Below are positions 18,489 to 26,492 of a DNA stretch of 64,000 bases, piece by piece. Source of the stretch: Rhodococcoides kroppenstedtii (GTDB lineage Bacteria > Actinomycetota > Actinomycetes > Mycobacteriales > Mycobacteriaceae). Each line of letters starts with the position of its first letter. Position 1 is the stretch's first letter. Below the pieces are notes generated by a model. The model was not told the origin of the DNA, made no database searches, and saw only the letters and a program-made list of their open reading frames with translations. Made by a program: the position numbers and the translations under genes. The DNA lies in contig NZ_FOJN01000011.1 in NCBI RefSeq assembly GCF_900111805.1, positions 62,001-126,000 of the forward strand, read 5' to 3'.

Positions 18489-21190
18489 CGAATCCTCGCC
18501 AGGTGCACCGTGCCGTCGGGGTCGACCCAGTAGGGCACCCGCCGCTCCCCGATGCCCGACGCGGTGACCACCAGGTCGTCGTGGACGACGACGTCGGCCG
18601 GCAGGGTGACGGCGGTCGACGCCCGAGTCGCGGCGGCTGCGTACGCCGCCAGCATCGGATCGTCGGCCACGGCGACGACGTCACCGGCATCGCGGACCGT
18701 CACCGTCAGCGAGTCCGTGGTGTCGACGTCGAGCAGGTCCGCCACCGCGTCCGGATGCGCACCGCCGGGAACGGCGCGGTCGGGCGGAACCACCGCGATC
18801 CAGGCCGGCCCGCCGAGCACCGTCACATCGTCGGCGGACACCACCCGGCCGGCGAGAGTGCGGACCTCGGCCGGGGGATCGACGTCCCGCACGTCGACGC
18901 GGCCGGCCGCGACGTCCTCGCCCAGCGCCGCGTACGTCGCGAGGACGACGCCGGGACGCACCGCACGATCAGGGTCGGCGAGTCGTGCGAGCAGGGCGCG
19001 CGCGGTGGCGGCGTCGTCGACGCGGTCGTGGGCCCACAGCGCGGGGACGGCGGTGGCGCGCACCGCGGGAGCGACGTCGAGGACACCCGCGAAGACGTCG
19101 TCGTCGGGTCGGCGAAGCAATCCGAGTGGTGTGCCGTCGATCTCGGCGTGGCGCCGGAGCCACCACGCGGTGTACCCGTTCCGGTCCGTGAGCAGCGGCG
19201 CGAGAGTCGAGTCGCCCACCATGAGGTCGAGCGCGGCACCCCACCGGTCGGGATCGACCCACTCGAGGTCGCGGACGGCCCGCACGTCCGCGGGCTCGCC
19301 GTCGACGGAGTCCCACCAGGCGTCCTCGTCGTCGAGGTCGTGGTCGGGGCCCAGCGGCGCATCGTCGACGACGGTGCCGAAGGTGGTCCCGACGCCCACC
19401 ACCCGGAGGGCGTGCGCGCCGTATCGCTCCACCAGGCTCGGCTCGACCACGCCGAACGGATGGTCGTCGCTCAGCACCGCCAGGACGGGCGCGTCGGCCA
19501 GCAGCAGCTCGTCCGCCGCGCGGTCCTCGCCCGCCGCGTCGCGCAGCGGGAGTTCCCCGAGCCCGGCGACGACGGTGTGCTCGGGCACCAGACTCGCGAC
19601 GGCGAGCACCTCGTCCACCAGGGCGTCGGGAACCCCGTCCGGGTCGACGAGCCGCTCGGCGAGAACGGGGTCCGCGAGCAGATCCACCGCCCGCGCGGGG
19701 GTCGCGCCCAGGCGTCGCAACAGGGGATGCACGGCGTCGGGGTGGGCCACCCGCGCCCAGCTCACCGCCCCCACCCGTTCCTCGGCGACGACGACGGTGC
19801 GGGGGCCGGTGACGGTCCGGCCGTCGGTGAGCGGCACGGGCATCGCCGCGCACTCGGCGACCTCGCTGCCGGGCAGCAGCGCGTCGACCGCGGCGTACAC
19901 CGAGCGCCACCACGCGGGCACACGGTTCAGTCCGGACAGTGCGTCGACCACCTCCGCGGGGCGCAGGACGCGGACCCCGACACGCGCGAGCGTGCGCGCG
20001 GCATCGCCGTCCGACACGGCGGGGTCGACGAGGCCGGGAATCACGTCGGCGAGCAACGCGGCGAGCTCGTCGGTCAGGCGGTCGACGACGGTGGCCGCGC
20101 CGGGCCGATACGCCCGACCGTCGACACCCGGGACCCAGGCGGTCTCCGCGAGCTCGGCCGCGAGGGCCTCGCGAAGGGCCCCGTCGACGACCGACGCGGG
20201 CACCCCCGGTCGGGGGACGGCGAGGGGACGCTCCGCCGGCGGCAGGTCCGCCACCAACGCGCCGTACCCGTCCGCGAGCGGTCTCGGATCGACGCCGGGG
20301 AGGATCCGGCGACGATCGGGCTGCATCGCCACGTCCGCGACGACGACGGCGGGCAATGTCGTCGTCTCGTCGGAGCGGGTCGGTGCGCGCAGCACGTCGG
20401 TCTCGACCGGACGGACAGCGCCGTTCGTACTCACGGGCAGGTACCAGGTGGCGTGCGGGGCGGCGCCGCGAAGGTAGGACCGCTCCCCCACCGTGACCGT
20501 GGTCCAGGCGCCCGGTCCGTCGGTCTCGACGCGGCGAGTCTCGCGTTCCCCGACGGTGATTCGACCGATGGCCGGCAGTTCGAGGAGCAAGTCGGGCGCC
20601 TCCGCGGACGCGGCGTCCAGGACCGCCTCGGCGTCGGCGACGTCATGAAGGACGATCTCGGTGTCCCACCCCGAGTCCGGTGCCGCGTCGCTCGGCCAGG
20701 GCAGGCGGAACATCGGCACGTCGAGACCGCGTGCAGCGAGGACGGACTGGTCGATCCCGTTCTCCTGCAGCGTGTCTCGCGTGGCATCGGCATCGAAGAC
20801 GACGGACCCGGCGCGCGAGCGAACCTCCACCCGAGCGGTCAGGGCGCGCACGGCGGTGAACCCGACGCCGTATCGCCCGACGTCGCCGCCGCCCTTGTCG
20901 GACGCGCGCAGGGCCGACAGCGCCCGCACACCCGAGACGGTCAGCGGCGCACCGACGTTCGCGCAGTACAGGGTCGAGCCCACGAGTCGCAGCGCCACCC
21001 GGCCGGGGGCGTCCGCGCGACGGGCGGCGTCGGCCGCGTTCTGGACGAGCTCGGTGACGGCGCGGTCGCGATAGCCGCCGACCACCAGATCGTGCTCGGC
21101 CGCCGCGTCCTCGATCAGCCGGGTCGGCGACGACGCCCAGGCGTCCAGCACGGCGCGACGCAGCGCGGCCGTACCGAACGGGTCGGTCAC
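18485..21190 (-). CDS. Sacsin/HSP90-like GHKL ATPase-domain protein
   Basis: A 901-aa protein with an N-terminal GHKL ATPase domain (about residues 1-220): the N-box AVTELVQNAADAARR, a VGAPL loop in place of the usual DxGxG, and the lid GGGDVGRYGVGFTAVRAL. The next 680 residues are Ala/Asp/Val-rich with no recognised domain. This matches the family called 'sacsin N-terminal ATP-binding-like' in actinobacteria; the function is unknown, with chaperone-like action inferred only from the fold. The GTG at 21190 overlaps the DUF3027 stop (GTGA), and the gene overlaps the PAP2 start downstream, so all three are tightly coupled. Confidence 0.75.
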   Translation of the reverse strand: MTDPFGTAALRRAVLDAWASSPTRLIEDAAAEHDLVVGGYRDRAVTELVQNAADAARRADAPGRVALRLVGSTLYCANVGAPLTVSGVRALSALRASDKGGGDVGRYGVGFTAVRALTARVEVRSRAGSVVFDADATRDTLQENGIDQSVLAARGLDVPMFRLPWPSDAAPDSGWDTEIVLHDVADAEAVLDAASAEAPDLLLELPAIGRITVGERETRRVETDGPGAWTTVTVGERSYLRGAAPHATWYLPVSTNGAVRPVETDVLRAPTRSDETTTLPAVVVADVAMQPDRRRILPGVDPRPLADGYGALVADLPPAERPLAVPRPGVPASVVDGALREALAAELAETAWVPGVDGRAYRPGAATVVDRLTDELAALLADVIPGLVDPAVSDGDAARTLARVGVRVLRPAEVVDALSGLNRVPAWWRSVYAAVDALLPGSEVAECAAMPVPLTDGRTVTGPRTVVVAEERVGAVSWARVAHPDAVHPLLRRLGATPARAVDLLADPVLAERLVDPDGVPDALVDEVLAVASLVPEHTVVAGLGELPLRDAAGEDRAADELLLADAPVLAVLSDDHPFGVVEPSLVERYGAHALRVVGVGTTFGTVVDDAPLGPDHDLDDEDAWWDSVDGEPADVRAVRDLEWVDPDRWGAALDLMVGDSTLAPLLTDRNGYTAWWLRRHAEIDGTPLGLLRRPDDDVFAGVLDVAPAVRATAVPALWAHDRVDDAATARALLARLADPDRAVRPGVVLATYAALGEDVAAGRVDVRDVDPPAEVRTLAGRVVSADDVTVLGGPAWIAVVPPDRAVPGGAHPDAVADLLDVDTTDSLTVTVRDAGDVVAVADDPMLAAYAAAATRASTAVTLPADVVVHDDLVVTASGIGERRVPYWVDPDGTVHLARIR

Positions 21191-22029
21191 TCCGCGGGGG
21201 TACCGGCGTCGGACGGGGCGTCGGACTCGGCAGCGGCAGGCTCGGCAGCGGCAGGCGCGGCCTCGGCGGGCGCGCTCTGCGGGCGGGCCTCCACCTCGAG
21301 CGCGCCGTCGTCGTACGCCTCGAACGCGGGAGAGCCTGCGCCCGTGGGCATCTCGGTGTCCGAGTGCGCGCCGCAGCCGTACTCGGCATGCACCACCCGA
21401 CCGTCGGCGGCGAGCTCGTTGCCGCACACCCCGAACGCCGCGCTCAGCGAACCCTGCAGCAGCAGGAAGAACCCGCACGTCCCGCAGTGGGCGGGGGCCG
21501 ATCGAGCCATCGCCGCCTCGGGGCCGAACTCGCTCTCGGCCCACCGCTCGGCGGTCTCCAGCCGACCTTCGCGGCTCATCACCTGCGGCCGGCCCAACCC
21601 CAGCTCGAGGGCGACGTCGTCGACCGCCGGATCACCCGTCGCGCGATAGCCCGGCACCAACCGGACGTCGTCGTGCCGCGGCGGCAGCAGATCACCCGGG
21701 GACAGGTCACCCGGGCGAATGCGCTCGTCCCACGGCACCCATCCGGGGGCCACCAGGGCGTCGGGACCGGGCAGCAGCGCGAGCTCGCTGACCGTGACCG
21801 CCTCGGCCTCCGCGGGGGCGGCGACGACGACGGCCCACTGCCACCCGCCGTACCCGGGCAGGTCGGCGGCGAAGCGGTGGATGGCGGCGGCGTCGTCGAC
21901 GGCCTCCACGCCGAGGTGCGCTCCCACGGGGCCCTCGCCGGCATCGACCGCGGCGGCGCGCGCCACGTCGACCGCGTCGGCGAGCAGCGGGCGGATCTCG
22001 GTCACGGACGGAGCAGTCACGTCGACCAT
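21187..22029 (-). CDS. DUF3027 family protein
   Basis: A 280-aa soluble protein of the actinobacterial DUF3027 family (Rv0877 in M. tuberculosis by context). It has the conserved YGGWQWAVVVA segment, WVPWDERIRPGDLSPGDLLPP and a Cys cluster HCGTCGFFLLL...FGVCGNE...YGCGAHSD that looks metal-binding (CxxC plus later Cys/His). The last 50 residues are low-complexity Ala/Glu/Pro. The ATG at 22029 is chosen, with GTG at 22020 an alternative. It starts the operon with the GHKL ATPase and PAP2 genes and is divergent from a lipoprotein gene 28 bp away. Function unknown. Confidence 0.8.
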   Translation of the reverse strand: MVDVTAPSVTEIRPLLADAVDVARAAAVDAGEGPVGAHLGVEAVDDAAAIHRFAADLPGYGGWQWAVVVAAPAEAEAVTVSELALLPGPDALVAPGWVPWDERIRPGDLSPGDLLPPRHDDVRLVPGYRATGDPAVDDVALELGLGRPQVMSREGRLETAERWAESEFGPEAAMARSAPAHCGTCGFFLLLQGSLSAAFGVCGNELAADGRVVHAEYGCGAHSDTEMPTGAGSPAFEAYDDGALEVEARPQSAPAEAAPAAAEPAAAESDAPSDAGTPAE

Positions 22030-22057
22030 TTTGCAGCATCGCTGCTTGGATGGACCG

Positions 22058-22891
22058 ATGCGGTCCGGCAGCCATGCTCCCCCGACGCGGGCCCGTGCCC
22101 TCGCTCGCGTCGTCGTGCCCCTCGTGGCCGGGTCCGTCGTGACCGCCGGGTGTTCGCCGGCGAGCACGCCCGCCACGCCCGTCGGGCAGGCCGAGCGCCT
22201 CGAGGTCCGCATACTCGCCACCGAGCCGCACGATCCGACCGCGTTCACCCAGGGCCTCGAACTCGACGGCGATCGGCTGCTCGAGGGCACGGGCCGCTCG
22301 GGGCAGTCGCGCATCACGGCGACCGACCGCGCGACCGGCGAGGTGCTCGCCCGCGACGACCTCCCCGCACCCCTGTTCGGCGAGGGCATCACCCGCGCCG
22401 GCGACGTCGTCTGGCAACTCACCTGGCGCGACGGGATCGCCGTGGTGCGCGATCCGGACACGCTGACGGAGCTACGGCGGGTGACCTACGACGGCGAGGG
22501 CTGGGGCATCTGCGCCACCGACGACGCATTGATCACCAGCGACGGGTCGGACACTCTCACCGTGCGCGACCCGGTGACGTTCGCCGTCCGCTCCACCCGG
22601 TCGGTCACCTCCGCCGGGCAGCCGGTCACCGCACTCAACGAACTCGAGTGCACGCCGGACGGCGTGTGGGCCAACCGCTGGCGGACCGACGAGATCGTCC
22701 GCATCGACCCCGACTCGGGCGAGGTGACCGCCGTCGTCGACGCCGCACCGCTGCGCGCGTCGCTCGATCCGGACGCCGACGTCGACGTGCTCAACGGGAT
22801 CGCCGCCGTGGACGGCACCGATCGCTTCCTCGTCACCGGCAAGCTCTGGCCGACGATGTTCGAGGTGCAGTTCGTTCCCGCCGACGCGTGA
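22058..22891 (+). CDS. Glutaminyl-peptide cyclotransferase-like lipoprotein
   Basis: A 277-aa exported lipoprotein. The signal peptide VVVPLVAGSVVTAGC ends in a lipobox with the acylated Cys near residue 32. The mature part is a beta-propeller of the plant/bacterial glutaminyl cyclase family (PF05096 type): FTQGLELDGDRLLEGTGRSGQS, NELECTPDGVWANRW and the C-terminal LNGIAAVDGTDRFLVTGKLWPTMFEV. Such enzymes cyclise N-terminal glutamine to pyroglutamate. The ATG at 22058 is the in-frame start after the divergent DUF3027 gene. Activity is inferred from family only. Confidence 0.82.
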   Translation: MRSGSHAPPTRARALARVVVPLVAGSVVTAGCSPASTPATPVGQAERLEVRILATEPHDPTAFTQGLELDGDRLLEGTGRSGQSRITATDRATGEVLARDDLPAPLFGEGITRAGDVVWQLTWRDGIAVVRDPDTLTELRRVTYDGEGWGICATDDALITSDGSDTLTVRDPVTFAVRSTRSVTSAGQPVTALNELECTPDGVWANRWRTDEIVRIDPDSGEVTAVVDAAPLRASLDPDADVDVLNGIAAVDGTDRFLVTGKLWPTMFEVQFVPADA

Positions 22892-22937
22892 CGGACTCCG
22901 CCGGGGCATCGGTGACACCGGGCTCGTATGGGGAACA

Positions 22938-24575
22938 ATGGAACCCGTGACAGGCCAGGGAGGTGACCACCCGCAGAACCCGGAGCGCCATCCGGGATGG
23001 GACAACTACTCACCCGCCGAGCCGCGACCGACTCGCGGCGCGCGGCGCACCCCGTTGCCGCCCCTGCACCCCGTCGGCGAGACCCCCACCCGTCCCGAGT
23101 CGGAGACGGGCCGCGACGAGGGAGCGGCCGGTCCGCGACGGCCCGCGATGCCGCGCAAGCTCACCGTCACCCGCGTCGCCGCCCTCCGCAGCCGGGAGAT
23201 CACCGGCAAGGGCATCGCCACCTTCCGCCGGGCGGCCACCGCCGACGGCGCCGACAAATCGGGCCTCACCGCCCTGACGTACGCCACCATGGCCAACTTC
23301 GCATGCGACGCCGCCATGGCGGTCGCGCTCGCGAACACCCTGTTCTTCTCCGCCGCCACGGGCGAGGACAAGACCAAGGTCGCGCTCTACCTCCTCATCA
23401 CCATCGCGCCGTTCGCGGTGATCGCGCCGCTGATCGGACCGATGCTCGACCGGCTGCAACGGGGCCGTCGGATCGCGCTGAGCACGTCGTTCGCCCTGCG
23501 CGCGGTCCTTGCGGTGGTGCTGGTCTTCGAGTTCGACTCCTGGCTGCTCTATCCGGCAGCCCTCGGCATGATGGTGCTGAGCAAGTCCTTCTCGGTGCTC
23601 AAGTCGGCGGTGACCCCCCGTGTGCTGCCGCCGGACATCGACCTGGTGCGGGTCAACTCCCGCCTCACCGTCTTCGGCCTGGTCGGCGGCACCATCACCG
23701 CCGGGGCCGTGGCCGCCGCCATCGCGTTCGCGCTGGGATCCGCCGGGGCGCTGTGGTTCACGTTCGCGCTCGCGCTCTTCGGCGCGTGGCTCGCGATGCG
23801 CATCCCGTCGTGGGTCGAGGTCACCGAGGGCGAGGTCCCCGCCACGCTCGGCTATCACGCCGACGCCGACACCGAGTCCCTCGGTGTGGTCCCCGCGCCG
23901 TCGAAGCGACGCCAACCCCTGGGCCGCGAGGTCCTCACGGGCCTGTGGGGCAACGGCACCATCCGCGTGCTCACGGGCTTCCTCACCCTCTACATCGCGT
24001 TCGTCGCCAAGTCGAAGACCGAGCACGAACCACTGCAGCAGGCCCTCATGCTCGCCCTCGTCGGCGCGGCGGCGGGCCTCGGGAACTTCGCCGGCAACGC
24101 CGCCGGCGCGCGGGTCAGGCTGGGACGACCGTCGGTTCTGGTGGTGCGGTGCACCGTCGCGGTCACGGTCGTCGCCGTCCTCGCCGCCGTTCTCGACGGC
24201 CTCGCCACGGCCGCCGTCGCGGCCCTCGTCGCGGCCGCCGCGAGCGCGCTGGCGAAGGTCTCGTTGGACGCGTCGCTGCAGAACGACCTGCCGCCCGAGT
24301 CGATCGCGTCGGGCTTCGGACGCAGCGAGACGGTGCTCCAGCTCAGCTGGGTCCTCGGCGGCACCCTCGGTGTGCTGTTGCCCACCGAGTACTGGATCGG
24401 CTTCACGGTGGTCTCCGTGGTCCTTACCATCGGGCTCGTGCAGACACTCCTGACCCACCGGGGAACAACGATGCTCCCCGGATTCGGCGGTAACCGACCC
24501 GTTCGCGCGCATCAGGAGGTGGCGCGGCCCGACCACGTCGCGCACCCGACCACCGACCGCGGCGGCGTTCGATGA
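22938..24575 (+). CDS. MFS-like membrane protein (Rv0876c type)
   Basis: A 545-aa protein with a hydrophilic Pro/Arg-rich N-terminus of about 90 residues, then about 12 membrane helices with an MFS-like arrangement (PLIGPMLDRLQRGRR after helix 2). Conserved segments include SVLKSAVTPRVLPPDIDLVRVNSRLTVF and SLDASLQNDLPPESIASGFGRSET. It corresponds to the mycobacterial Rv0876c family; the substrate is unknown. Its stop overlaps the start of the DUF2771 gene (ATGA), an arrangement that matches Rv0876c-Rv0875c and suggests a joint envelope role. Confidence 0.82.
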   Translation: MEPVTGQGGDHPQNPERHPGWDNYSPAEPRPTRGARRTPLPPLHPVGETPTRPESETGRDEGAAGPRRPAMPRKLTVTRVAALRSREITGKGIATFRRAATADGADKSGLTALTYATMANFACDAAMAVALANTLFFSAATGEDKTKVALYLLITIAPFAVIAPLIGPMLDRLQRGRRIALSTSFALRAVLAVVLVFEFDSWLLYPAALGMMVLSKSFSVLKSAVTPRVLPPDIDLVRVNSRLTVFGLVGGTITAGAVAAAIAFALGSAGALWFTFALALFGAWLAMRIPSWVEVTEGEVPATLGYHADADTESLGVVPAPSKRRQPLGREVLTGLWGNGTIRVLTGFLTLYIAFVAKSKTEHEPLQQALMLALVGAAAGLGNFAGNAAGARVRLGRPSVLVVRCTVAVTVVAVLAAVLDGLATAAVAALVAAAASALAKVSLDASLQNDLPPESIASGFGRSETVLQLSWVLGGTLGVLLPTEYWIGFTVVSVVLTIGLVQTLLTHRGTTMLPGFGGNRPVRAHQEVARPDHVAHPTTDRGGVR

Positions 24576-25126
24576 CCACCCGGCGCGTCCTGCTGGCCGT
24601 CGGCGTCCTGGTGGCCGTGGTCGGCGTCGCGTTCGTCTGGGTGGTCGGCCGCGCGATCGTCGACGCGCCGGAACGGACACCGCGCATTTCGGCGTTCGCC
24701 GACGGCCGCTTCGCCGAGGTCGAGCCGTTCCGGTACTGCCCGGTGCAGGAACCGCTGTGCGAGTACGAAGGCAGCACCGCGGTCCTGCCGGTGCGCCCCG
24801 GTCACCCGCTGCAGCTGTCCCTGCCCGGCGAGATCTCCGACAGCCCCTGGGGTTTCGCGGCCGTCTACCAGGACCCCGAGACCGGCGAGGCCCTCGAGGC
24901 GGACGACTACTTCGCCCCCGGAACACGGAACACCCTCACGGTCGAGCCCACGCGCGACGGCCTCGACCTGGTCGGCGTCGAGGTGCGTCTGCCGTCCGGC
25001 GTGATCGACGTGGACACCAACCAGGAAGAGATCGTCAGCCACGCGATCTGGTCCATCGCCACGACCCGCGAGGGCCAGGGCGGCGACAGCGGGGACGGCG
25101 GGACCGGAACCGCCGAGGACGGCTAG
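24572..25126 (+). CDS. DUF2771 exported protein
   Basis: A 184-aa protein with an N-terminal signal anchor (VLLAVGVLVAVVGVAFVWVVG) and an extracytoplasmic domain of the DUF2771 family, containing a Cys pair in FRYCPVQEPLCEYEG (about residues 53-67) that could form a disulfide, and the GVIDVDTNQEEIVSHAIWSI block. The tail is Gly/Asp-rich. It is translationally coupled to the preceding MFS-like gene. The stop lies 1 bp from the convergent cspB stop. Function unknown. Confidence 0.8.
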   Translation: MTTRRVLLAVGVLVAVVGVAFVWVVGRAIVDAPERTPRISAFADGRFAEVEPFRYCPVQEPLCEYEGSTAVLPVRPGHPLQLSLPGEISDSPWGFAAVYQDPETGEALEADDYFAPGTRNTLTVEPTRDGLDLVGVEVRLPSGVIDVDTNQEEIVSHAIWSIATTREGQGGDSGDGGTGTAEDG

Positions 25127-25127
25127 G

Positions 25128-25547
25128 TCAGCTGTCGAGCTCGCGCGCGACCGCCCGGACCACCTCGGAGATCTTCTGGGCGGTCTTGCGGTCGGGGTAG
25201 CGCCCCTTGCGCAACTCCGGCTGCACCGTCGCCTCGAGCAGCGTGATCATGTCCTCGACCATGCCGTGCAGCTCGTCCGGCGAGTGCCGCTTGGCCGCTG
25301 CGTCCTTGCGCGCCGCGGCCGCCGCGTTCTGGCGGAGCGACGGAGTGGGATCGAGCACCTTCAGCGACAGCGCCTGCGGACCGCGGCGGCCCGCGGCCAT
25401 CCCGAACTCCACGCGCTGGCCGGCCTTGAGCGAGTCCACACCCGCCGGCAGCGCGGACGCGCGGACGTAGACGTCCTCGCCCTCGTCCTGCGCGAGGAAG
25501 CCGAAGCCCTTGTCGACGTCGTACCACTTCACCTTGCCGGTCGGCAC
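25128..25547 (-). CDS. cspB: Cold-shock domain protein with C-terminal extension
   Basis: A 139-aa protein with an N-terminal cold-shock domain: [20 protein letters not shown] (RNP1-like) and DVYVRASAL (RNP2), then a basic Ala-rich C-terminal half ([18 protein letters not shown]...). The size and extension match mycobacterial CspB (Rv0871). It binds single-stranded nucleic acid in characterised relatives. The GTG at 25547 aligns with the family start; an in-frame GTG four codons earlier is possible. The long upstream region (about 160 nt to a TACCAT -10 at 25712-25717, minus) contains four 14-bp tandem repeats directly before the start. Confidence 0.88.
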   Translation of the reverse strand: MPTGKVKWYDVDKGFGFLAQDEGEDVYVRASALPAGVDSLKAGQRVEFGMAAGRRGPQALSLKVLDPTPSLRQNAAAAARKDAAAKRHSPDELHGMVEDMITLLEATVQPELRKGRYPDRKTAQKISEVVRAVARELDS

Positions 25548-25559
25548 CGCTCTCACCCG

Positions 25560-25615
25560 TTCGTCTCGTCGTGTTCGACCGGTCGTGCTCGTCCGGTCGT
25601 GATCGTCCTGTCGTG
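25560..25615. repeat. Four 14-bp tandem repeats in the cspB leader
   Basis: On the minus (cspB mRNA) strand four contiguous 14-nt units follow the pattern CACGAC NN G/T CGAN: 25615-25602, 25601-25588, 25587-25574 and 25573-25560, each starting CACGAC. They end 12 nt before the GTG start. The exact period and the location inside a cold-shock leader suggest a protein- or RNA-binding array rather than chance. Confidence 0.8.
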
Positions 25616-25743
25616 TTCCGCACTGCTCGCCGACCGCAGTACGACTGCGGCGCAACGACAAAGCGCGCCTCACGCGCCGACCGGGGTCGGCGGGAAGACG
25701 CGACTGTGATCATGGTACTCCGGCCCCGACTAGGCTCTGCCGC

Positions 25744-25953
25744 GTGACCGCCTCGACCCGCACTCCCCCGTTGCTCCTCGCCGCGCTGATCAGCTTCGGC
25801 CTGGGTGTCCTCGCGATCGTGTCGATGTTCGTGATCATGCTGGTGTCCGACCTCTCGCCCGGCATCTGGCTCTACCTCGCCGCGATGCTGTGCCCACTGG
25901 GGCTGCTGCTCGGACTGGTGCACGCGCTGCGTTCCGGTCGTCGCGCACGCTGA
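25744..25953 (+). CDS. Small two-helix membrane protein
   Basis: A 69-aa protein with two membrane helices (LLLAALISFGLGVLAIVSMF and IWLYLAAMLCPLGLLLGLVH) and a short basic tail. The GTG start lies 7 nt after a TAGGCT -10 (25731-25736), so it is probably leaderless. It is divergent from cspB. It resembles small actinobacterial membrane proteins of unknown function; I cannot name the family with confidence. Confidence 0.65.
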   Translation: MTASTRTPPLLLAALISFGLGVLAIVSMFVIMLVSDLSPGIWLYLAAMLCPLGLLLGLVHALRSGRRAR

Positions 25954-25993
25954 CGCACCTGTCGACCCGCCCGCCGACCGGCATACTGGACCG

Positions 25994-26425
25994 ATGCGGC
26001 TGCTGCTGAACATCGTCTGGCTGATCTTCGGTGGGCTGTGGCTGGCCCTCGGCTACTTCCTGGCCGGCATCGTCTGCTGCATCCTGATCGTCACCATCCC
26101 CTTCGGACTGGCGGCGTTCCGCATCGGCGCGTACGCACTCTGGCCGTTCGGCCGCACGGTGGTCGACCGCCCCACCGCGGGGGTCGCGTCGCTGATCGGC
26201 AACGTCGTCTGGATCGTCGTCGCCGGCATCTGGCTCGCGATCGGGCACGTGATCACGGCCGTCGCGATGGCGATCACCATCATCGGGATCCCGCTGGCGC
26301 TGGCGAACCTCAAGATGATCCCGGTCTCGCTCATGCCGCTGGGCAAGGACATCGTGAACACCGACGCGTACGGGCCCGGCGCGGTGCGGCCCGGACCGTC
26401 CTACGCGAAGGGTCGCGTCGGGTAG
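25994..26425 (+). CDS. YccF domain membrane protein
   Basis: A 143-aa membrane protein with two YccF repeats, each a helix pair: NIVWLIFGGLWLALGYFLAG...IVTIPFGLAAFRIGAYALWPFG and NVVWIVVAGIWLAIGHVITA...TIIGIPLALANLKMIPVSLMPLGK. The repeated 'IPFG/IPLA...LWPFG/LMPLG' pattern is diagnostic. M. tuberculosis has a comparable gene (Rv0870c) next to cspB. Function unknown. Confidence 0.85.
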   Translation: MRLLLNIVWLIFGGLWLALGYFLAGIVCCILIVTIPFGLAAFRIGAYALWPFGRTVVDRPTAGVASLIGNVVWIVVAGIWLAIGHVITAVAMAITIIGIPLALANLKMIPVSLMPLGKDIVNTDAYGPGAVRPGPSYAKGRVG

Positions 26426-26492
26426 AAGAGCCGGTCTCCCGCGCCCGTCGCGCTGCGCGAAAAACCCGCACGTACGGTCTAGAGTGCTGTGC

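Noticed and set aside
18503-21649. A 1048-codon open frame on the plus strand
   Set aside because: It is antisense to the GHKL ATPase and DUF3027 genes, which have clear domains; the plus-strand translation has no recognisable motif.
22033-22045. GCAGC-ATC-GCTGC palindrome between DUF3027 and the lipoprotein gene
   Set aside because: Five-bp arms are expected by chance in GC-rich DNA and there is no regulator nearby.
23010-24926. A 638-codon minus-strand frame
   Set aside because: It is antisense to the MFS-like/DUF2771 pair, is Arg/Gly/Glu-rich and has no membrane or domain pattern.
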